Source: JASHVB01 sp049522565
GTDB taxonomy: Bacteria > Pseudomonadota > Alphaproteobacteria > Acetobacterales > Acetobacteraceae
DNA: 30,937 nt
Reading direction: 5' to 3'
NCBI GenBank assembly: GCA_049522565.1
Contig: JBEKNT010000020.1
Coordinates: 1 to 30,937 of the forward strand
Made by a program: the position numbers and the translations under genes. Shown in pieces: positions 1 to 7,584 of the stretch. The notes under the pieces are model-generated. The model made no database searches and was not told where the DNA came from. It saw only the letters and a list, made by a program, of their open reading frames with translations. The stretch's first letter is position 1. Each line of letters starts with the position of its first letter.

Positions 1-859
1 TGACCGTTGGCGCAAAGACGGCAAATGTTGATCCGACCGGCCGAACCGCCTCCACAGCCTGTTGGACCATAGACAAAAGTGTGTTCGACGGGTACCCAGT
101 TCCGTCGTCCACGACGATCACAAAATTCCCGAGCTGGAATTCTCCCGACGAACTCTGGTTCTCCTGTATTGTATAGCTGAGCCCCTGCTGAACGGAGATG
201 ATCGCGTACCTCACCGCAAAAAGGGTTGCCCTCGACAGGCTTGACATAAAACTCTGGAACCGAAGCCTTAAGGCCGAATCCGACTCCGCGTTGACGCCAT
301 TGTCGAATGGAGTGGCATTCAAGACACCATCGACACCGGACAATGCCGACGCAAGGACAGTTATCGATGTGGCCTGCACGTTGCCGCACGTTCCTGCGGT
401 CTGCGCCACAACAGGCACGTCAAGGGCGGTCACCCCTACTCCAATCACGTAACCGTTTTGCGCCTGGTTCCATCCCGGCGCGGTGACGTCCTCAGTGACC
501 GCAAAAGTCTGGGTACCGTCGGTCGTCCGAACAAGGGCGCCTACCGGGACAAGTGCAGGAACGCTGGAATCAAATCGGGAAAACGTGACCGTTCCAGACG
601 CAGGACTCGCTGGAAGGCGTGCCAGGGAGAAGTCGGCCATCCAACTATCAAGATCAGCTCCGGTGCTCGTAGCCGCGCGCGTCATCTGGAGAACCTCCAA
701 CACCAGCCATTGCATCCACAATGCAATCGATGCTGCCGCCTCCAATATTGCCCGAAGCGTGGAGCCAACGGTAAGGTCTAGAAGCTGAGCCGCAGCAGCC
801 TGAACGGCCGAGGCCATACCCTGAACCAGGCTGGTGAATGTTTGAAGTGGAAGCTGCAT
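1..859 (-). CDS. Baseplate assembly protein J (gpJ-like), partial
   Basis: The frame starts with ATG at 859 and stays open to the left edge (286 codons visible), so the C-terminal end is missing. gpJ-type proteins form baseplate wedges with gpW around the spike in P2-like contractile tails. The N-terminal part is helical and hydrophobic (MQLPLQTFTSLVQGMA). A typical J signature, NAESDSALRLRFQSFMSSLS, lies about two thirds of the way into the visible part, followed by the strand-rich GNFVIVVDDGTGYPS. The start lies five bases after the gpW stop codon, so translation is probably coupled. Identification rests on the ESD-LRxRF motif and on the V-W-J gene order. I am confident of the family. Confidence 0.9.
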   Translation of the reverse strand, partial: MQLPLQTFTSLVQGMASAVQAAAAQLLDLTVGSTLRAILEAAASIALWMQWLVLEVLQMTRAATSTGADLDSWMADFSLARLPASPASGTVTFSRFDSSVPALVPVGALVRTTDGTQTFAVTEDVTAPGWNQAQNGYVIGVGVTALDVPVVAQTAGTCGNVQATSITVLASALSGVDGVLNATPFDNGVNAESDSALRLRFQSFMSSLSRATLFAVRYAIISVQQGLSYTIQENQSSSGEFQLGNFVIVVDDGTGYPSNTLLSMVQQAVEAVRPVGSTFAVFAPTV

Positions 860-862
860 CGT

Positions 863-1240
863 CTATATACTCACAGAGAAGGTCAAGACCTGCGTCTGTC
901 CGGTCTGTGCATCGACATAAAGAATATGCACATAGACGTCTCCCGCGGCACCGCCAGGACAGAGCGTCACGCCGATAGTCGGCTCTGGATTTTGTGCCAC
1001 CGCAGCTTCCTTGAATATCTGGCTGCGAATCGTCGCGCGGATTTGTAAAGCATTCGCCGGCTGCCCGATGAAGCCGGCCAAACCGGCACCATAGGCAGGT
1101 TGCCATATATAGTCGAGCAGATTGGTAAGAAGGCGCCGCAGGACCCGTTGCTGGCCGAGCGCCGGGCCGACAACGACAGCCAGATCGCCTGTGGGTCCGA
1201 ACGCGAGATCAGAACCCCACTGGTGGGCAATGTCGGCCAT
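863..1240 (-). CDS. Baseplate wedge protein W (gpW / gp25-like)
   Basis: This 125-residue protein has the size and composition of gp25-like baseplate proteins, which carry lysozyme-fold relatives without enzymatic function and help trigger sheath contraction. After an N-terminal beta part (GSDLAFGPTGDLAVV) comes the family's central block of a helix followed by a tyrosine-containing PxYGxGL motif (WQPAYGAGLAGFIGQP). A C-terminal beta hairpin follows. It sits between the spike gene, seven bases upstream, and the J gene that follows directly, the standard V-W-J arrangement. The ATG at 1240 is the only sensible start. Nothing odd is visible. Confidence 0.88.
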   Translation of the reverse strand: MADIAHQWGSDLAFGPTGDLAVVVGPALGQQRVLRRLLTNLLDYIWQPAYGAGLAGFIGQPANALQIRATIRSQIFKEAAVAQNPEPTIGVTLCPGGAAGDVYVHILYVDAQTGQTQVLTFSVSI

Positions 1241-1247
1241 GATGTCC

Positions 1248-1763
1248 CTAATCCGGTTGGCTGGTCGTAGTCGTTACGCCGCCGCGGGAATCAGTATGCG
1301 TGTGAGCATCATAGTGGCCCCGTAACCGCGATAAAGGCCCTTGGCTGTCGTAGACGTCTCCCGTTACGTGCAAATCACCGCCCACTTGAACCGTCCCATC
1401 ATTAAGTAGTTTCAGGAAGGAGCCTGACTGATGTACAAGCCACAGTTCACCGCTAGGAGCGGGCGGAGGACACTGCTGGCTCGAGAATACCCGACCAACG
1501 ATGACCCCGTGTTCGGCTGCCCCCTCCTGAGAGAGCACAAAGACCTGATCTCCAGGTGCCGGAGGGCAGATCATTCCCCAGCCGGCGCCTACCCAGGGCG
1601 ATAAGACAGGAAGCCAGCCGCTTAGGACCCCTTCCGGCTGCAGCGTCAGTCGCGCCGTTCCTGTATTTGGGTCGACCGATGTGATTGTACCGAATCGCGG
1701 TTGCGCCTGAGTCTGAACCAGCGCGTCCGCGTGCATCTTTATAGCGTTCAAAAAGCGTTCCAT
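1248..1763 (-). CDS. Baseplate spike protein V (gpV-like)
   Basis: This 171-residue protein is the probable membrane-piercing spike at the tip of the tail tube. Residues about 22-95 look like the OB-fold domain of gpV (QPRFGTITSVDPNTGTARL, then an APGDQVFVLSQ segment). Residues about 105-140 are short repeating beta strands (LLNDGTVQVGGDLHVTGDVY), as in the trimeric beta-helix stalk. The tail contains H154-T-H156, the HxH type of motif which in P2-like spikes holds an iron ion at the apex. The upstream gpD stop directly abuts the start region. A TTG at 1766 precedes the ATG at 1763, and I prefer the ATG. Confidence 0.9.
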   Translation of the reverse strand: MERFLNAIKMHADALVQTQAQPRFGTITSVDPNTGTARLTLQPEGVLSGWLPVLSPWVGAGWGMICPPAPGDQVFVLSQEGAAEHGVIVGRVFSSQQCPPPAPSGELWLVHQSGSFLKLLNDGTVQVGGDLHVTGDVYDSQGPLSRLRGHYDAHTHTDSRGGVTTTTSQPD

Positions 1764-1766
1764 CAA

Positions 1767-2867
1767 TCAACTCGTCGAGTTAAGAACCGAATTTGTCCTT
1801 GGCGAGCTATTGCTAGCCCGCACCCGCTCGATAAACCCAGTCTGAGGCCGGAATGTGCGCTCAATGGAATCTATATAGTAAGCTTGATCGAAGTCCGTTC
1901 CGGTTCCATCTAACTGGATCGTGCTTCGGGGGGTAAGCGCAAGTTCTCCCGGCATAGAGAACTCGATTACGCGCTCATGGCGGGATAGCTCGGACAGGCG
2001 CTGTTGAGCGACTGCCAGCGCCTTGTCAGGTGTCAAATTGGGACGCATGATAACGTACTGCTGGGCTGATCTTGCGCTAGAACTGGAGCCGCTCGAGGAA
2101 CTTCCGCTGATAGTGCTACTGACGCTCTCGGTGAACGCCATTTGCTGGAGCGAGTTCCAGCTCTGTACCGTAACCTGGATGTCGCGTGCGAGGGTCAATG
2201 CACGTTCTAACCTGAGTTCCATCATGTCCGCCGGATATAGCACTTGATCGATCGTCGAAATCTGTGCGGCTGGTTGGAAGCACAGGTCGGTTCCGGTCAC
2301 GAAAGCATCATAGCTTTCCTGCCGAGCCAGATATACTAGCAGATCCCACTCGGTCGTTGCCCCAGAGAACCGGTCGAGCGTTAGGCTTTCATGATCGCTT
2401 TGATAGAAGCGGCCGACCGGGGTGCTGGTTGGAACTACGCAAGGAACAAGGCTGTGGCGCTGTGCAAAAATCGTAGCAATTTCGCTTGATGTTCTATTGG
2501 AAAAGGCTTCTTGCGTTTGAGCCCCAATCAGTGCCGCGGTGAAATCTCTCCCGCTGACACGCACGACACCACCGACCGGATCTATCGATACCTTGTCGGC
2601 GAATCCTTGTATGAGGCTTGTAAAATTCGCTCCGCCATCGAGGCCCAATTGGATATCAATCAGGACGTCCGGTTCGGACGACCAGAAGCACGCGTCTGCC
2701 CATGGATCGGGGCCAAGCGCAATGACAGCATCAAAGCGGTCAGCGCTAAAGTGGTTGTTTGAGGCGACTTCTGCCTCATATGCGCCGGTCAGTATCTGGC
2801 CATTTGCAAGAAGGCAGAGTCTAGGGGCCCGATATGATGGTGGAGGTTCATTGAGAAGCAATGCCAC
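1767..2867 (-). CDS. Tail hub protein D (gpD / late-control-like)
   Basis: This 366-residue protein is the likely baseplate hub that sits between the tube end and the spike. The N-terminal half has the gpD-type layout (PPSYRAPRLCLLANGQ, a long beta domain, then VRVSGRDFTAALIGAQTQEAF with a ring-closing domain and FAQRH). A serine-rich stretch near residues 254-265 (SSSGSSSSAR) is a flexible linker before the C-terminal domain. The first possible start is GTG at 2867. An AGGAGG lies so close to it that it would better serve the TTG at 2861, so the true start may be two codons further in. The gene overlaps the LysM gene by 20 bases and is followed directly by the spike gene. Confidence 0.87.
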   Translation of the reverse strand: MALLLNEPPPSYRAPRLCLLANGQILTGAYEAEVASNNHFSADRFDAVIALGPDPWADACFWSSEPDVLIDIQLGLDGGANFTSLIQGFADKVSIDPVGGVVRVSGRDFTAALIGAQTQEAFSNRTSSEIATIFAQRHSLVPCVVPTSTPVGRFYQSDHESLTLDRFSGATTEWDLLVYLARQESYDAFVTGTDLCFQPAAQISTIDQVLYPADMMELRLERALTLARDIQVTVQSWNSLQQMAFTESVSSTISGSSSSGSSSSARSAQQYVIMRPNLTPDKALAVAQQRLSELSRHERVIEFSMPGELALTPRSTIQLDGTGTDFDQAYYIDSIERTFRPQTGFIERVRASNSSPRTNSVLNSTS

Positions 2868-3078
2868 CTCCTGCGTTGGGGTCCTGATTTGGGATCAGCA
2901 AGGTCACGACGCCCGAAAGCATAGGATCGTTAAGCCGGTTTAACTGGGCGATCCTTAACCATTGCGTGGCGTCGCCCAATTGTTCGGCAGCAATACGAAA
3001 CAGGTTACCGCCGGCGACAGTGATTGTCTGCACGTCAGGTACTCGCGTTCGAGAGATTTCGCGCAGCTCGCCCCACAT
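2848..3078 (-). CDS. Tail protein X-like, LysM domain
   Basis: This small protein (76 residues from the ATG at 3078, 80 if the GTG at 3090 is used) consists almost entirely of a LysM-like fold. It has the pattern ITVAGGNLFRIAAEQLGDAT, then WLRIAQLNRLNDPMLSGVVTLLIP. In P2-like phages gpX has this fold and the same place between U and D, and it is thought to help the hub and tube join. The gene overlaps its upstream neighbour by about 44 bases and its downstream neighbour by 20, so coupled translation is likely. Confidence in the fold is good. The exact structural role is inferred from position. Confidence 0.85.
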   Translation of the reverse strand: MWGELREISRTRVPDVQTITVAGGNLFRIAAEQLGDATQWLRIAQLNRLNDPMLSGVVTLLIPNQDPNAGGGIASQ

Positions 3079-3775
3079 AGGCGCTGGCACTCGTCAAGTC
3101 CGCCAACTGTTGAGCAGCCGTCGTAGATGTCACAAGGTCTGTTATCAGGGACCCGGCGTTGCCAGGGTTTGAAGAAATAACGGTCCGGAGTGTGGCCTCG
3201 GTGGATCCGATTTGGGTATTGATAGCGGACTGTGTCAGGCTGAGGCTCGACTGGGCGGCTGCGTATGCAGCACTCCCAAGGGTAGTGGCATTGGGATCTG
3301 CCAAACAGGCCTGGACATCAGTGAAATCGACGCCAAGGCTGGCGCATTGACCGGCAGCAACACCCAGATCGGCGAGGACCGAATTGCCCAGGGAGATCAC
3401 GGAAGAATTCGCTGCGGAGGCCTCATCCCTCACTACAGTGCAAGAGATCCGGTACGGTATCCATACGGGATTCTCATATTCGGCATCAAAGCGACTTAGA
3501 ACGACCGTATAAAAGAAGACGTCCCACGTCAGGCTTATCCCGCCGCCCGCAACGCGAAGGGCATTCAACGCCCTCGCGCGCAAGGTAGCGTCTGCTCCCG
3601 AGAACGCGCCCGAGAAGGAGATTTCGGACTCATCGGGGCCAATGCTGTCGACAACCCTTCGACCATCGGTCAACTGATGGACTGCTAGGAGCTGTCGTCC
3701 TCCGAAATTGATACCCGACGGTATTTCGAAGGCTTGGAAGGCGACCGGTCCAAGTACCAACACTACACCTGACAT
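3035..3775 (-). CDS. Tail protein in gpU position (baseplate/tube-associated)
   Basis: This 246-residue protein starts at the ATG at 3775. That start is chosen because GAGGAG lies five bases upstream, whereas the longer open frame to 3826 has no such site. Residues 1-115 are beta-rich, with a GGRQ/DGRRVVDSIG segment and ISFSGAFSG. In place and pattern this resembles P2 gpU and the N-terminal part of Mu-type circularisation proteins. Residues about 116-246 are rich in alanine, serine and threonine and predicted helical, an addition that short gpU proteins lack. It lies between the tape-measure-position gene and the LysM gene, just as T-U-X in P2. Family assignment is moderate. Confidence 0.65.
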   Translation of the reverse strand: MSGVVLVLGPVAFQAFEIPSGINFGGRQLLAVHQLTDGRRVVDSIGPDESEISFSGAFSGADATLRARALNALRVAGGGISLTWDVFFYTVVLSRFDAEYENPVWIPYRISCTVVRDEASAANSSVISLGNSVLADLGVAAGQCASLGVDFTDVQACLADPNATTLGSAAYAAAQSSLSLTQSAINTQIGSTEATLRTVISSNPGNAGSLITDLVTSTTAAQQLADLTSASAYVGRAARNLSNAST

Positions 3776-3882
3776 TCGGCTCCTCGAACGACGGACTTGA
3801 GCACGGCTGGCGAGGTAGAAGCACACTCACGGTGATACCCCCTATCGTGCCCGGGATATGTTATGAGATGACGTGGCGAAAA

Positions 3883-4854
3883 TCACGTCGCGAGTGACGG
3901 CCCACCCCACGATGGTGTAATTCGAGGGTCAACAGCCATGATACCAGCACGTGGACGGACGATCTCTCGGTTCAAGTGCTGGGTTAGCCAGCGACTAAGG
4001 ATGGAACCCTCAAGGTAGAGATCGCCCTGCTCAGTGTTCTTTCCCTTGCCGTTGCCGTCTCGGTAACCGCTTCGATTGCTCCGCGCTGCCTTCAGGCCGG
4101 CTACCGCCGAGGTATGTGATGGCGACGCAGTCGAAATAGCGCCGGCTGAAGTGTCCGCGAGCCGGGTTATGCCTCCAATCAACTCATTATGAGCATAGTT
4201 ATAATTGACCGGAGCGATCGCGGAAGCGGGCAGAAGCCTTGGTTGGCGGACATGTTCCAACGGAGATCGAGATCTCCCGAACGTTTGGCTGGAAGCCGAG
4301 AGCCGCGATCCAAGGGCCGAGACAACGGCGTCGAGTGCGATGGACTGGATCACGGAGGTCCGTTGAGCCCGTGGAGCTATAGGTGCGGTTTTCTCAACCT
4401 GGCGGCTGGCTGGCCTGTTTACTGCACGCGGTCTTATCTGAGCATAACCGCTTGGCATAATCGGGGCCTTGAAGCGTGGCGACGCGAGCCCCGGGGGGAG
4501 CGGGCGCATATTCTGAACTAGCAGCGACGCTGCCGGCCGGCGGGGCGGAGCCAGAGCAGCCCGCGAAGGACGGTAATGGTTGGCTACGTGAGACGACGTC
4601 CGCGGTATAGTGGTCATCATCGTCAACGCCAGACCCTGCGGCCCGTGTGCCAGAGAGGTCGGCCTGGCCCAGGGTAGCCGCCCGACCTTGCCGCCGAAGA
4701 TGCCCTCGGCGATCCGCAGCAGCCTGGATAGGCTGATCGGCGACTCACCAATCATCCTGTCAAGTGTGCGAAGCTGAGTGCGGACCGCGAATATTTGCCG
4801 GAAGGCACTATTGCCGCGGAGGTACACCGGGCTGCGCGTGGGCGGGCCATTCAC
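3883..4854 (-). CDS. Putative tape measure or internal tail protein, unusually short
   Basis: The gene occupies the tape-measure slot, directly after the chaperone frameshift gene. It encodes only 323 residues and begins with GTG at 4854. It lacks the long coiled-coil repeats and the hydrophobic segments expected of a tape measure. The middle (roughly residues 75-170) is rich in proline, arginine and alanine and probably disordered. The C-terminal 50 residues are more ordered and look like a conserved block (GDLYLEGSILSRWLTQHLNR, then a DPRITPSWGGP tail). If it is the tape measure, the tail tube would be short. It could also be a chaperone-bound internal protein. Assignment is by position only. 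Confidence 0.55.
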   Translation of the reverse strand: MNGPPTRSPVYLRGNSAFRQIFAVRTQLRTLDRMIGESPISLSRLLRIAEGIFGGKVGRLPWARPTSLAHGPQGLALTMMTTIPRTSSHVANHYRPSRAALAPPRRPAASLLVQNMRPLPPGLASPRFKAPIMPSGYAQIRPRAVNRPASRQVEKTAPIAPRAQRTSVIQSIALDAVVSALGSRLSASSQTFGRSRSPLEHVRQPRLLPASAIAPVNYNYAHNELIGGITRLADTSAGAISTASPSHTSAVAGLKAARSNRSGYRDGNGKGKNTEQGDLYLEGSILSRWLTQHLNREIVRPRAGIMAVDPRITPSWGGPSLAT

Positions 4855-4895
4855 AACACGATGCCATCAGCAAAAGGTGAGGTTGTAGTGTGACA

Positions 4896-5413
4896 TCATA
4901 CCGGCTGCCTCCACCGCAGCGTCCGCCAATCGAACTGTTGTCCATCCAGGATGCCGAAAGTGACCACGTATGCCATACGTTCATCTGGTGGGAGCGAAAA
5001 GGCAACATCGAACGGCACCCCGTTCCTGACCAGGTAAAGGCAGTCGGTCAGGTCGGGGTGCCGGACGAGTTTCCCGCGATTGTGACCTGCTCGATCTCGT
5101 CGACCCCAGACAATGGCTCCATACTCTCGGCAATTGCCTCAATCCCGCTGTCACCTAAACGACCTACCAGCGCCTCAATCTGGGTCTCGGTGGAAGGACG
5201 AGGGATAGGTATGTCATCGATAGCAGTCACTGAACTTGCGAGGATTGCCATCGCGAGCCAAGGTTGGTTAAGGGCAAGCTCAGGTCCCGCTGCCTTTAGG
5301 ATTCGCAGTTTGTCTAACGCCGTCAAACTCCTGAGAGTGAGCCTCCGACCCAAGCTGTCTACAACCGAGCGTGCTTCGGTTGCCTCAGCAACAATCGTCG
5401 CGGAGGGGGTCAT
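4896..5413 (-). CDS. Tail assembly chaperone, long -1 frameshift product (gpGT/E'-like)
   Basis: Moving from the chaperone frame into the -1 frame at a GGGAAAC heptamer gives a 172-residue product: 115 residues of the upstream frame plus 57 from the new frame, ending at a TGA at 4896-4898. The extension has no start codon or ribosome-binding site of its own near the junction. It reads as real protein: LYLVRNGVPFDVAFSLPPDE, then RMAYVVTFGILDGQQFDW. This is the kind of segment seen in the long forms of phage tail chaperones, which bind the tape measure and recruit tube protein. Length, place and slippery site all agree with the lambda G/GT and P2 E/E' arrangement. That the ribosome does shift is an inference. 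Confidence 0.8.
5048..5413 (-). CDS. Tail assembly chaperone, short form (gpG/E-like)
   Basis: This 121-residue helical protein is the in-frame product of the chaperone gene. It starts at the ATG at 5413, which overlaps the tube gene's stop as ATGA. A TTG one codon earlier is less likely. It reads TVVAEATEARSVVDSLGRRL-type sequence followed by LRSLTALDKLRILKAAGPEL, the compact helix bundle usual in these chaperones. It then has a flexible end with the residues NSSGTPT. It acts in the cytoplasm during tail assembly and is not part of the virion in known relatives. The slippery heptamer lies in the last few codons of this frame. Confidence 0.8.
   Translation of the reverse strand: MTPSATIVAEATEARSVVDSLGRRLTLRSLTALDKLRILKAAGPELALNQPWLAMAILASSVTAIDDIPIPRPSTETQIEALVGRLGDSGIEAIAESMEPLSGVDEIEQVTIAGNSSGTPT
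5069..5075 (-). other. Candidate -1 ribosomal slippery heptamer GGGAAAC
   Basis: Read on the minus strand from 5075 to 5069 the bases are GGGAAAC. In the chaperone frame they are split as G-GGA-AAC, the X-XXY-YYZ form needed for simultaneous tRNA slippage. The upstream frame ends seven codons later (TGA at 5048-5050), and the -1 frame then stays open for 57 codons. It is the same class of site as lambda's G-GGA-AAG at the equivalent gene. Confidence 0.82.
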
Positions 5414-5841
5414 CAAATGCGACTCCTACTGACGCCAAAAAACTCGAGCTTCTGCTTGACGCTACTTTCGCCCTTCCAGACCCCCGCGTTGACCAGCTTG
5501 AACGTAACGGCAGCATACTGATATGTCGAAGTCGACCCGTCCGTCTCGTTGATGTACTGGTACATAGTGATCGAGCCCACACTCCCACCATTAAAGTATG
5601 CCTGCTCGGTTGCTGCAATAAAGTCTTCGACTACCGAATTGCCGCGCTCAAGCTCGAAGCTACCCTCCCAGCCTTTAGGCAGTTCGATGCCCAACTGAGT
5701 TCCATCCAACCGGCTGACGCGCACCGATTGAGTTAGCTGTCGACTTTCGAAGGCGGTGACATGCTCCAGGTCGATACGACCGCTCGGGCCCATGACGACA
5801 AGCTGAGTGTCGCGACCAACAGAGAATGCTGTAAATGACAT
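5413..5841 (-). CDS. Tail tube protein (gpFII-like)
   Basis: This 142-residue beta-rich protein follows the sheath gene after a 12-base gap, the near-universal sheath-tube order of contractile tails. Hexamers of such proteins stack into the inner tube through which DNA passes. The sequence has strands around FSVGRDTQLVVMGPSGRI and SVRVSRLDGTQLGIELPKGW. It then has a helix (SFELERGNSVVEDFIAATEQ) and a C-terminal sheet with KGESSVKQKLEFFGVSR. This matches the typical tube-protein layout and length. The start at ATG 5841 is clear, and its stop overlaps the chaperone start. Confidence 0.88.
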   Translation of the reverse strand: MSFTAFSVGRDTQLVVMGPSGRIDLEHVTAFESRQLTQSVRVSRLDGTQLGIELPKGWEGSFELERGNSVVEDFIAATEQAYFNGGSVGSITMYQYINETDGSTSTYQYAAVTFKLVNAGVWKGESSVKQKLEFFGVSRSRI

Positions 5842-5853
5842 AGGGATACCTCG

Positions 5854-7416
5854 TTAGGTCGCCTGCCCGCTGGGGAGGGTCTGGACGGACACCTGGACTG
5901 TCTGACCTCCTTCCACGTTGACGATGAATTTTTCGTTGATCGATTGATATTGCACCTGCGCGTCCGACTGCACATAACCGAGGCCAGTCCTACTCGCTGG
6001 ATTGTTTGACGTGTCGCAAATAACGCTGAATGGCAGACTTCCGTCGGTACTGCCAAGCAGACCCTGGCTGAGCATGTTTTGCAGGAACGAGAGCTGGCAG
6101 GAGCGAATACTGAGGAACAGGTTGGCGTTGATGACCTGCCCTACATACTGCCCCATGCCCGCGGCGAGGGTAGCGGCGATGTAGTTGGTGAGGCGCGTAT
6201 AGTTGTCACCATCGATAGCCTGATTGGACGATGAGTTGAAGCCCCCGCGGACCCCCCAGTAGCTTCCGCCAGGCTGCGGGTTGGATATCACGTCGATCCC
6301 CGCACCGAACAGCACCGCGAGATCCGCCGCGGAGTAGGATGTGCTTTGACCAGATCCCGGAGTCCCCGACATCTGGCTGCCGATGACACAGTAAATCTGT
6401 TTGTTCAAACTCGATTGCTCCGGTGACAGGTTCGCGAGCCGGCCGGCAACAAACCCTTGCGGTGAAACCAACCGGATCGTGCTGTTCACCTGGTCGGACC
6501 ACCATAGCCAGTCGCCGAACATCAGCTTTGCAGAATAGCTGTCGAGCCCGGCCTGCTGCATAACTGTGACCGCATTCTGGATTGTGTCGCCGGCCGGGCC
6601 CGTCAGGATCATATAGACGCCTTGCTGGAGGCCGAACGCCGCCTGAGTTGTCCACTGAGTTGGATCGTCCGAGTCGGCCAGCACGGCGATACCGCAGCCC
6701 TGGCCTGTCAAGGCGTACATGCCGGTGCGGGGAGGAATGTCCACGCCGACCAACTGCATGGATGACACCCCAGATGCCCCATCGGACCCCGGCGTACTGG
6801 CACCAAGTGTCGTAGCGAAGGCTACCGGAGGCACCGTGGCACCACCAGCACTGGCGATCACAAGCTGCGACGGTCCACGCTGCGGACCCTGACCCTGATT
6901 GACTGCTGCCGCGAGGGCGAGCCAGAACGGCGCCCCGGTACCGCCGATATTGTCATAGACCTCAGGCTGCAATCCAGGCAACGCTGCTATCAATCGCCAG
7001 GTGTTTGCTCCGGAACCAGGTTGCAGCGTGAGGCTAACCTGATTGCCGAGCGAGCCCGTGTAGAGTGCTGTAAAGGTAGCCGTCGTCCCAGGAACAACCA
7101 CCTGCGCAGCCGTGTCGGTTCCATCGCTAACACGAACACAACGGAAATTCTGAGCGCCCTGTTGGACCGCTGTGGCGATTTGGGTTCCCATGTCATATTT
7201 TCGAGCGATGATCGGACCGAAACTCTGTGCATAATCCGCCATGGTTGCGACGATGACGGGTTGTGCGACCGGTCCCCAGGACGCGGTGCCGACGACGCCA
7301 ACCACATTGGTCGGAACACCGTTCAGTACCAGGTTCTGGGGTGGCACTATCTGGACGTAGAGGTCTGGCACCACCAGCGCCGTCGTATTGATGCTGCCCT
7401 GCTGAACGATCGGCAT
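5854..7416 (-). CDS. Phage tail sheath protein (gpFI-like)
   Basis: This 520-residue protein is the contractile sheath subunit. The N-terminal region has the sheath signature of a strand followed by GVPTNVVGVVGTASWGPVAQ and a segment naming the tube-facing position (DYAQSFGPI). The C-terminal third holds the conserved domain with NYIAATLAAGMGQYVGQVIN and VICDTSNNPASRTG. It ends in a strand (EKFIVNVEGGQTVQVSVQTL) of the kind that interlocks neighbouring subunits. Residues between about 100 and 215 look like an inserted surface domain. Length is normal for sheaths of this group. The ATG at 7416 lies five bases after the stop of a tiny upstream gene. Confidence 0.93.
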   Translation of the reverse strand: MPIVQQGSINTTALVVPDLYVQIVPPQNLVLNGVPTNVVGVVGTASWGPVAQPVIVATMADYAQSFGPIIARKYDMGTQIATAVQQGAQNFRCVRVSDGTDTAAQVVVPGTTATFTALYTGSLGNQVSLTLQPGSGANTWRLIAALPGLQPEVYDNIGGTGAPFWLALAAAVNQGQGPQRGPSQLVIASAGGATVPPVAFATTLGASTPGSDGASGVSSMQLVGVDIPPRTGMYALTGQGCGIAVLADSDDPTQWTTQAAFGLQQGVYMILTGPAGDTIQNAVTVMQQAGLDSYSAKLMFGDWLWWSDQVNSTIRLVSPQGFVAGRLANLSPEQSSLNKQIYCVIGSQMSGTPGSGQSTSYSAADLAVLFGAGIDVISNPQPGGSYWGVRGGFNSSSNQAIDGDNYTRLTNYIAATLAAGMGQYVGQVINANLFLSIRSCQLSFLQNMLSQGLLGSTDGSLPFSVICDTSNNPASRTGLGYVQSDAQVQYQSINEKFIVNVEGGQTVQVSVQTLPSGQAT

Positions 7417-7421
7417 TAGTA

Positions 7422-7571
7422 TTAAGCCCCTCCCGGCATCCGCGCGGCTACCCGCACAACATAATGGGCACGTTCACCACTGATGATGCTGGCGATACGC
7501 GCGGAATCCGTGATCACGTCACCGCGTGAGAAGCCGTCGAAAGGTCTCACAACGACCAAATGAATTTCCAT
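7422..7571 (-). CDS. Small phage protein between tail completion and sheath genes (49 aa)
   Basis: A 49-codon frame starts at ATG 7571, 13 bases after the upstream gene, and stops with TAA five bases before the sheath ATG. It reads MEIHLVVVRPFDGFSRGDVI, then TDSARIASIISGERAHYVVR, ending in MPGGA. The layout of two strands, a short helix and a strand resembles a small adaptor domain that many phages encode between the tail terminator and the sheath. The tight spacing on both sides and the absence of other coding potential support it as a gene. No specific function can be read from the sequence. Confidence 0.7.
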   Translation of the reverse strand: MEIHLVVVRPFDGFSRGDVITDSARIASIISGERAHYVVRVAARMPGGA

Positions 7572-7584
7572 GATGGCTCCGAGA

